In this document: positions 1 to 5,132 of the stretch, in pieces
Position numbering within the stretch: the first letter of the stretch is position 1
How the letters are laid out: every line of letters begins with the position of its first letter
DNA from: Bacteroidia bacterium
Lineage (GTDB): Bacteria > Bacteroidota > Bacteroidia > Bacteroidales > UBA12481
Direction of reading: 5' to 3'
NCBI GenBank assembly: GCA_026391235.1
Contig: JAPLDV010000085.1
Location: forward strand, 1-5,132
DNA length: 5,132 nt
Notes under the pieces: generated by a model
The model's input: the letters and a program-made list of their open reading frames with translations, nothing else
Database searches by the model: none
What the model was told of the DNA's origin: nothing
Made by a program: the position numbers and the translations under genes

Positions 1-863
1 TCCGGCAATTCAAAACCCACGATGATCATATCCACGGTTCCCAGCCCCAGAACATATTTCAGTGACTGATCGATTTTATCCGGATCATTCCGGAATTTAC
101 CGTTGCCAATCAGTTTCATGCCAATTACCCCTTTGCCTGCCTTGTGAAGCTTTTCGATGATCGGAATCACCTCGGCCGGATCCTTCCGGTCCATGGCTTC
201 GCCAAAGGCATTAACCCTGACATGAACCACATCAACCCACGGGTTTTCAACGCAGGCTTCCATCGCTTCGAGGGAGTGAACAGAAACACCATGAGCACGG
301 ATGATCTTTTTGGCTTTCAGGTTTTCGAGAATGTCCATCTGCTTTTTATGCTGATCGGCCCAGTTCGCATCGGTCAGGCAATGAATCTGAACCAGGTCGA
401 TATAATCGGTGTTGAGTTCTTTCCGGAACCGATCGATAACAACATCCGCTCCGGGACGCTCCGGTTCAGGGATACCACCCTCTGCAACCCAGATCTTGGT
501 GCTTAGAACATAGCTTTCTCTGGGAAAACCTTTAAGGGCAGATGCCGTAAAAGGATGCGTTCCATAACTGTCGGCACAATCAAAAAACCGAATTCCTTTT
601 TCATAGGCCTGACGGATAAGTGATTCCGCAACCCCGGCCCTGGTGATATTTGAGGTACGGTTATACCCGCTGAAGCCGGTCCCCATACCGAGCAGGGTGG
701 TCGTTAATCCCGACTTGCCCAGTTTGACCATCTGGAAAGGATCCGTTGGCAAACCGGATAATCCGGATGGAAAAGCCAGGGCCGATTTCCCAAGTAAAAC
801 GGTACCGGTCCCAACAGTAATGGCTGTAACGAACTGGCGGCGGGTGAGATTTATTTTTGCCAT
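1..863 (-). CDS. Tat-exported aldo/keto reductase (3' end beyond window)
   Basis: The open frame reads 287 codons from the ATG at 863 and leaves the left edge without a stop, so the C-terminus (perhaps 40-70 residues by usual family length) is missing. Residues 1-30 form a twin-arginine signal: basic start with T-R-R-Q-F-V at 7-12, a hydrophobic stretch at about 11-25, and an A-L-A cleavage site at 28-30. The mature part is an aldo/keto reductase TIM barrel. All four catalytic residues are visible: D95 and Y100 in FFDCADSYG, K123 in STKIW, and H161 in VQIHC. Such enzymes reduce carbonyl compounds with NAD(P)H; the substrate cannot be told from sequence. The Tat signal implies export of a folded, possibly cofactor-loaded enzyme to the periplasm. 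The start is the only ATG in frame that includes the signal. No Shine-Dalgarno is seen; the leader is A/T-rich. It lies 25 bases downstream of the TIR/TPR gene in the same direction, so co-transcription is likely. GC is near 50%, higher than in that neighbour. The family call is firm; the physiological role is unknown. Confidence 0.93.
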   Translation of the reverse strand, partial: MAKINLTRRQFVTAITVGTGTVLLGKSALAFPSGLSGLPTDPFQMVKLGKSGLTTTLLGMGTGFSGYNRTSNITRAGVAESLIRQAYEKGIRFFDCADSYGTHPFTASALKGFPRESYVLSTKIWVAEGGIPEPERPGADVVIDRFRKELNTDYIDLVQIHCLTDANWADQHKKQMDILENLKAKKIIRAHGVSVHSLEAMEACVENPWVDVVHVRVNAFGEAMDRKDPAEVIPIIEKLHKAGKGVIGMKLIGNGKFRNDPDKIDQSLKYVLGLGTVDMIIVGFELP

Positions 864-878
864 AGTAAAATAATTAAT

Positions 879-892
879 CTGATTAAAATCAG
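879..892 (-). other. Short palindrome at the end of the second TIR/TPR gene
   Basis: CTGAT and ATCAG flank a four-base loop, and the palindrome overlaps the TGA stop at 889-891. On the transcribed strand it is followed by an A/T-rich run before the reductase ATG at 863. The stem is only 5 bp and A/T-rich, so it would be a weak hairpin at best. It could slow or partly end transcription, or be chance in A/T-rich DNA. I do not call it a terminator. Confidence 0.25.
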
Positions 893-3051
893 TTTACTTT
901 AAATCCAACTCTTTTTAGTAGTTCGGCATACCTGGGATCTGAACTTATATCTTTAAAAAGACAATCTGCATTGACCTTCATATAAATGGTTAATCCGGAA
1001 CGAACCTCACATGCTTTAAAAAGCAAGTCAAATGCTTTGTCCTGCTCACCCATACCGACATAAATAATTGCTTCATTAAGAGGGTCACAGCTTATGTTAA
1101 GACATAATTCTTTATACTCGGTTAGAATTTCTTTTGCTTTAGTAATTTCACCTGCCTTGGCATAAACCCATCCCAAAGGACTTAAAATCAATTGACTTTT
1201 TCTGATCTCTTCAAAGGATAGTGCCTTATTGGCATAGTAAATTGCATCTGAATAGGATCCTTTGAGAACATAGTTATAAGCCAGAAAACAATAGTTTTGG
1301 GCATAATTCGAATCCAGGACCACCCTTTTCTTGAAATAATCAATAGATTCATCATATCGGCCTGCAAAAAAATAGATAGCTCCAAGCCAGAGATTTGTGA
1401 GCGGTGTAAGTGGATCCAGTTCAGCTGCTTTTTTAGCCATAATAATACCCTCATCGTATCTCCCGAGCCATCTCAGGTATTGAGCATACGATGAATAGAC
1501 TGCCGCATTGTTTGGACTTAGTTTGATGGCTTTTTGAAACTCCTGTTCAGGGCCATAAAGATCCCGGTCAAATACTATTTTAATTAAGCCGAGCGTTGCG
1601 TATGCTTCACCGAGGGATCCGTCAAGTTCAATGGCCTTTAAAACGGCTTTTTTTGCTTTCGGATATCCCTCCTCATTTGACATCCCGGAATAACGAACAA
1701 GAAACTGATAGCACTGAGCCAGACCGACGTATGCCATTGCATATTCAGGATCTAATTTAATCGCCTGCTCAAAGCATTTGATACCTTCTCTTAAACTCTC
1801 TTCAAAGTTCTGATTTAAAAAATATCTTCCCGACAAAAATAAATTATAGGCTTCAAGATTATCAGTTGGGGTTTTCTCAATTTGTTCCACTTCCTGGGGA
1901 GTCAGAGATGTATTTAATACTTCTGCCACCTTTTTTGCTATCTTAGCCCTGATAGTGAAAATATCCTTCCAACTGCCTTTGAATTCCTTAACCCAGATTT
2001 GATGATCATTTTCTGCCTCAATCAGCCGGGCATGAATACTGATATCATCATCCTGACGCTCGATGGATCCTGCAATAATAAAATTCGCACCAAGTTCTTT
2101 ACCGATCTTCGGCATGGATAGTTTCTCTGATCCTTTGAATCGTGAGGAAGAAGTATAAGAAATAACATGGAATTTATTGATCAGGGATATTTGAGTATTG
2201 ATCTCATTTGCAATAGCATCACCAAGATGTTGAAACTGCTCTTCACTGTTCCAATTTTCGAACGGTAAGACAGCAATTGATTTTTCAATAGGATCGGAAG
2301 ATTTAAACAGTTTCGGAATAAAGAAATACCCCAGCACCAGCAATGCCACCAATAAAAAGGACCCGATTGCAATTCCTGCTTTCCGGTTTTTTGGCTTTTG
2401 AGATCTTACTTTTATTTCTTCCTTTGATACTTCTCCACCCTGTTGGTCAAATCTCTTTATTCCCGTAATAATCTCTTTCACAGCGTTTGCTACCTTATTG
2501 ACCTGCTCGCGGTAGTACGTTTTATTGAGATTATCCTGGGGGTGATCTTCATTGGCTCTTAATGGCCGGTTTACCCCGGCCGATCTATAAATAAACTCGA
2601 TACATCGAAGCACTCCTCCCAATTCATTTTCAAGCAGTGCTTTATCTTCCGGATCGAGATTGTGAATCTTAACCGGCAATATTCTGCTTGCAACATTTCC
2701 GCTCGTAAGCTTAATATCTATGCCGAATTGATCTTCCCCGGCCGATTTATTAAAAACGCAAAACTCATTTTGCCAGGCAAAACTTTTTGAATCGCAATAG
2801 GTTTGCGAGATGATGGGGATGAAGATGAGGCATTTCAGTTTTGTCTCCAGGCTTTTACCAACATTGTGAGTCTCCAGCAAGCCATCGTGCGGATTCTCAT
2901 CGAAATAGATGGATATTTCTTCCTTGAAAGTCGCCTCCATCTCCCCCTTCAGATTATCAACAAACTCCGTCACCCACCCATCATGTTTATTGTCTTTCTG
3001 GCGGTAGCTGATGAAAATGTCGTATTCGTAACCGGGGAGGATGGATGGCAT
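889..3051 (-). CDS. TIR domain - transmembrane helix - TolB-N/FlgO-like - TPR protein
   Basis: A complete 720-residue protein. Residues 8-155 are a TIR domain: box 1 is YDIFISYRQKDN (10-21), then W26, YFDEN (49-53), a hydrophobic strand LIFIPIIS (75-82), and WQNEF (93-97), whose E96 sits where TIR NADases have their catalytic glutamate. A conserved block, NRPLR through NKVANAVKEI (161-194), links to a basic stretch (KPKNRK) and one membrane helix at about 226-245. Residues 257-360 (SIAVLPFENW, then GANFIIAGSIE, then IHARLIEA) resemble the TolB N-terminal/FlgO-like domain found in COG5616-type proteins. Residues 399-690 hold about seven or eight TPR-like helical pairs (for example CFEQAIKLDPEYA, EFQKAIKLSPNNA). 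The C-terminal DPRYAELLKRVGF is a common ending for this class. The positive-inside rule predicts TIR in the cytoplasm and TolB/TPR in the periplasm, which suggests a sensor-effector. Whether it cleaves NAD+, signals, or only binds other TIR proteins is not shown. The start lies 3 bases after the upstream stop with no Shine-Dalgarno, suggesting translational coupling. Confidence 0.93.
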   Translation of the reverse strand: MPSILPGYEYDIFISYRQKDNKHDGWVTEFVDNLKGEMEATFKEEISIYFDENPHDGLLETHNVGKSLETKLKCLIFIPIISQTYCDSKSFAWQNEFCVFNKSAGEDQFGIDIKLTSGNVASRILPVKIHNLDPEDKALLENELGGVLRCIEFIYRSAGVNRPLRANEDHPQDNLNKTYYREQVNKVANAVKEIITGIKRFDQQGGEVSKEEIKVRSQKPKNRKAGIAIGSFLLVALLVLGYFFIPKLFKSSDPIEKSIAVLPFENWNSEEQFQHLGDAIANEINTQISLINKFHVISYTSSSRFKGSEKLSMPKIGKELGANFIIAGSIERQDDDISIHARLIEAENDHQIWVKEFKGSWKDIFTIRAKIAKKVAEVLNTSLTPQEVEQIEKTPTDNLEAYNLFLSGRYFLNQNFEESLREGIKCFEQAIKLDPEYAMAYVGLAQCYQFLVRYSGMSNEEGYPKAKKAVLKAIELDGSLGEAYATLGLIKIVFDRDLYGPEQEFQKAIKLSPNNAAVYSSYAQYLRWLGRYDEGIIMAKKAAELDPLTPLTNLWLGAIYFFAGRYDESIDYFKKRVVLDSNYAQNYCFLAYNYVLKGSYSDAIYYANKALSFEEIRKSQLILSPLGWVYAKAGEITKAKEILTEYKELCLNISCDPLNEAIIYVGMGEQDKAFDLLFKACEVRSGLTIYMKVNADCLFKDISSDPRYAELLKRVGFKVN

Positions 3052-3054
3052 AAT

Positions 3055-5132
3055 TCAATTTAATTTTTGATTTGCAATCGCCTGTTTTACTTCTGTGAGA
3101 TGGAGAAACCCTACGTGGCTATAAACGGGCCTTAAATCCCAACTCTTTTGAAGAAGCTTAAGGGCATCTTCATATTTTTTCTCCTTATACAATCCCCATC
3201 CTTTCGTATCAATAAATGCATAATTATCCGGACTTATCTTAAGCGCCCTTTCAATGAGTGCCATACCCTCATTAATATTCCGGTCTTTATCAATTAGGAA
3301 ATAAGCAAGGTTTTCCATCCGCGCCGGATTTTCAGGCTCCAATTGTATGGCCTTTCGATAAAAACCTTCCGCTTTATCCGGGATGCCAGCCTCGGAGTAG
3401 ATCTCAGCTATGCCCGTTTTAATACCTGCCTCGGACCAGTTATTGTCTTTTTGGATCGATATGAATTTCTCAATAAATCGATCGGCCTCTCTGGTGTCTC
3501 CTTCAGATAACGAAAGGATGGCCTGCCAATAGATCAGAGCCGGATCACCGGGAAAATCCTGCTCAGCTAATTTGTATAGCTTTTTTTCTTTATTAAACTG
3601 TCCGGTTTTGTGATAGGCTACTCCAAGTTGTAAGTAGTTGCCAATCCACCAGGGTTTCACCCCCCATCTTTCATAAATGTCCAAAGCTGTTTTACATTCC
3701 GGAATTGCTTTGTCATATTGATATAATTGAAAATAAGCATGACCTAAGAGATGATGGTATTGCGGTTCCTGATCATCAATTCCAATAAGCTGCATTGCGC
3801 ATTTGATTCTTTCATTAGGTGTTTCAAACAATAAGGCATATAGCCAATTTGTCAGAATTTTCCGCGACATTGACATCTGATCCCTTTTTGCCAGTAGTTT
3901 GAGGCACCAGTATTTTGCCTCCTGGTGCATTCCCAGATTGGCATAGGACACGGAAATTTCATGCATTGCAGCGGTAAAACCTGAGTCGATAGCCAAAGCC
4001 TGCTTATGAAAATTGATTGCAGTCTGAAAATCCAGATTTCTAAAAGCCTTGATAGCCAGCAGGAAATATCGGTATGCATCCGGAGAGTTGGTGAAAGAAG
4101 AAAAAAAAGATTGCAATCCACGGGGAGCTTCCTTATCCAATATTGATATGATGAGAAAATCCCTGACCATCAAGGAAAGTGAATCAATGAAATGAAAGTC
4201 CCCCACTTTGCTTACAGGCCCTTCAATTTGAAAAGATTTATAAACCTCCGCTGTTTTTGAGTCTATCAATTGTGCATTTACACGTATGGTAGTCCCCGCC
4301 TGCTTTATGCTTCCGTTAATAAAAATATCGGAGTGAAGTTTCTGCGAGATTTCACCGGCAACGGAAGGCGTGACGGACGCATAATCGATGAACCCTTTGC
4401 TCTGAATCAGGTTGTTTATCGTTTCACTCGGCCTGACTTTTATTTCTGCGGAATTTGAAAGGAAGCTGATTAAATTATCCTGAATCCCGTCTTGCCAAAC
4501 ATTCCAGGTAGTATCAGCGGTCATATTTTGGAAAGGCATCACCGCAACCGCAATTGTTCCGGATGATCGCAGGTTTTCCAGGGTGTCCCGTTTGAAGATC
4601 TTAGGATAAACCAGCACCGCAGCTATCACGGCTAAAATCCCAACAGGGACCCAGAATAGCAGCTTCCCCCTTATTACAGAGGCCGGTCTCTTAACTCTTT
4701 CTTTACGTTCTTCACGTTCTTCACGATCTTCACGTTCTTCACGTTCTTCACCTCTCTTAACGATTGGAGCTTCATCTTTCAGCTCACCGGTGGGAGTCTT
4801 ATCTTTCTCAGCCTTTAATCCCGCAATAATCTCCTTGATTGCATTCGCCACCTTGTTCATTTGGTCGCGGTAGAATGTCTTGTTCAGGTTATCCTGCGGA
4901 TGGTCCTCGTGAGTCCGCAGGGGCCGGTTCACCCCGGATGCCGTTTTGAACACAAAATCCACAGCCCGAAGTACCGTGCCAGTCTCCTGCTCAAACAGCT
5001 TCACATCGTCCGGTTCCAGGTTATGAATACGGATGGGTAGTATCCGGTTGGCCACGTTGCCGTTTTTCAGGCGGACATGCGGGCCGAACGGATCAGTTCC
5101 TGCTATTCTGTTAAAGGCCATGAATTCAAATT
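3055..5132 (-). CDS. TIR - transmembrane helix - TolB-N-like - TPR protein, paralogue (5' end beyond window)
   Basis: The frame is open to the right edge, so the first ATG in view (5121) is an internal methionine. The codons before it read F-E-F, and F-E-F-M-A-F-N aligns with N-E-F-C-V-F-N (95-101) of the neighbouring paralogue, so about 95 N-terminal TIR residues lie outside the window. Numbering from that Met: the TIR tail and conserved block (NRPLR at 65-69, NKVANAIKEI at 89-98) run to about 103. A highly charged Glu/Arg linker with EER-type triplets follows at 125-142, then KRPASVIRGK and a membrane helix at about 154-173. A divergent TolB-N-like domain spans 188-300 (IAVAVMPFQNM, HSDIFINGSIK, VNAQLIDS), and TPR-like repeats run from about 346 to 668 (for example FYRKAIQLEPENP, LIERALKISPDNY). 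It ends without the DPRYAELLKRVGF type of tail seen in the neighbour. Predicted topology is cytoplasmic TIR and periplasmic TPR. The catalytic-position glutamate is retained (codon 5127-5125). It probably acts with the next gene, whose ATG follows its TGA after 3 bases. The ligand and output are unknown. Confidence 0.92.
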   Translation of the reverse strand, partial: FEFMAFNRIAGTDPFGPHVRLKNGNVANRILPIRIHNLEPDDVKLFEQETGTVLRAVDFVFKTASGVNRPLRTHEDHPQDNLNKTFYRDQMNKVANAIKEIIAGLKAEKDKTPTGELKDEAPIVKRGEEREEREDREEREERKERVKRPASVIRGKLLFWVPVGILAVIAAVLVYPKIFKRDTLENLRSSGTIAVAVMPFQNMTADTTWNVWQDGIQDNLISFLSNSAEIKVRPSETINNLIQSKGFIDYASVTPSVAGEISQKLHSDIFINGSIKQAGTTIRVNAQLIDSKTAEVYKSFQIEGPVSKVGDFHFIDSLSLMVRDFLIISILDKEAPRGLQSFFSSFTNSPDAYRYFLLAIKAFRNLDFQTAINFHKQALAIDSGFTAAMHEISVSYANLGMHQEAKYWCLKLLAKRDQMSMSRKILTNWLYALLFETPNERIKCAMQLIGIDDQEPQYHHLLGHAYFQLYQYDKAIPECKTALDIYERWGVKPWWIGNYLQLGVAYHKTGQFNKEKKLYKLAEQDFPGDPALIYWQAILSLSEGDTREADRFIEKFISIQKDNNWSEAGIKTGIAEIYSEAGIPDKAEGFYRKAIQLEPENPARMENLAYFLIDKDRNINEGMALIERALKISPDNYAFIDTKGWGLYKEKKYEDALKLLQKSWDLRPVYSHVGFLHLTEVKQAIANQKLN
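4701..4754 (-). repeat. In-frame 9-bp tandem repeat coding for a Glu/Arg linker
   Basis: Six consecutive 9-base units of the form cttcacgtt (plus strand) run here. The second, fourth and fifth are exact, and the others differ at one to three positions (for example cttcacgat, ctttacgtt). Read on the coding strand they give the triplets E-E-R, E-E-R, E-D-R, E-E-R, E-E-R and K-E-R, just before the membrane helix of the first TIR/TPR gene. The unit is a multiple of three, so slippage would change linker length by three residues without breaking the frame. The second TIR/TPR gene has no such repeat at the matching place. Confidence 0.9.

Noticed and set aside
144..506. Plus-strand open frame of 120 codons
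   Set aside because: It lies wholly antisense to the aldo/keto reductase, whose motifs and signal peptide are clear on the minus strand. The plus-strand product shows no recognisable domain.
643..873. Plus-strand open frame of 76 codons
   Set aside because: It is antisense to the N-terminal part of the reductase and is explained by that gene's codon composition.
864..888. Possible promoter or terminator between the second TIR/TPR gene and the reductase
   Set aside because: Only 25 bases, A/T-rich, with no convincing Bacteroidota-type -7/-33 pair and only a 5-bp stem nearby.
889..3051. Adenylate cyclase or CadC-type regulator, which often carry the same TolB-like plus TPR C-terminus
   Set aside because: The N-terminus has TIR box 1 and the WQNEF glutamate motif, with no cyclase catalytic motif or winged-helix DNA-binding domain.
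2803..3063. Plus-strand open frame of 86 codons
   Set aside because: It is antisense to the TIR domain of the second TIR/TPR gene and has no features of its own.
4701..4754. CRISPR-like or regulatory direct repeats
   Set aside because: The units are 9 bases, contiguous with no spacers, and in frame within a coding region.

Overview
The window carries three genes, all on the minus strand and almost without gaps, so it reads right to left as one probable transcription unit. Two are cut by the window edges. The first gene (right edge to 3055) and the second (3051-889) are tandem paralogues with the same layout. Each has an N-terminal TIR domain, a conserved block before the membrane, a single transmembrane helix, a TolB-N/FlgO-like alpha-beta domain, and a long array of TPR helices. 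The third gene (863 to the left edge) is an aldo/keto reductase with a twin-arginine (Tat) signal peptide.

The organism is most likely in the Bacteroidota or a neighbouring phylum. TIR and TolB-like/TPR fusions with the 'DHPQDNLNKT..YR.Q.NKVANA' type of sequence are familiar there. No start codon has a clear Shine-Dalgarno sequence, and the start regions are A/T-rich. GC content is moderate: about 50% in the reductase, about 40% in most of the TIR/TPR genes, and higher in the TIR part of the first gene. This placement is inference; nothing in the window fixes the genus.

In both TIR/TPR genes the TIR domain should lie in the cytoplasm. Basic residues precede the single helix, which predicts that the TolB-like and TPR parts lie in the periplasm. 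That is the layout of a one-component transmembrane sensor: a periplasmic protein-binding array coupled to a cytoplasmic TIR effector. The glutamate at the position of the TIR NADase catalytic residue is present in both copies. The two TIR domains are alike (roughly 60% identical by eye over the shared part), but the regions outside the membrane have diverged strongly. The pair may therefore sense different ligands and feed similar or hetero-oligomeric TIR outputs. No biochemical role has been shown here. The reductase follows 25 bases after the second gene and may be co-transcribed; a functional link is speculative.

No tRNA, rRNA, CRISPR array, insertion sequence or strong promoter or terminator was seen. 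No stretch of more than 300 bases lacks a gene.
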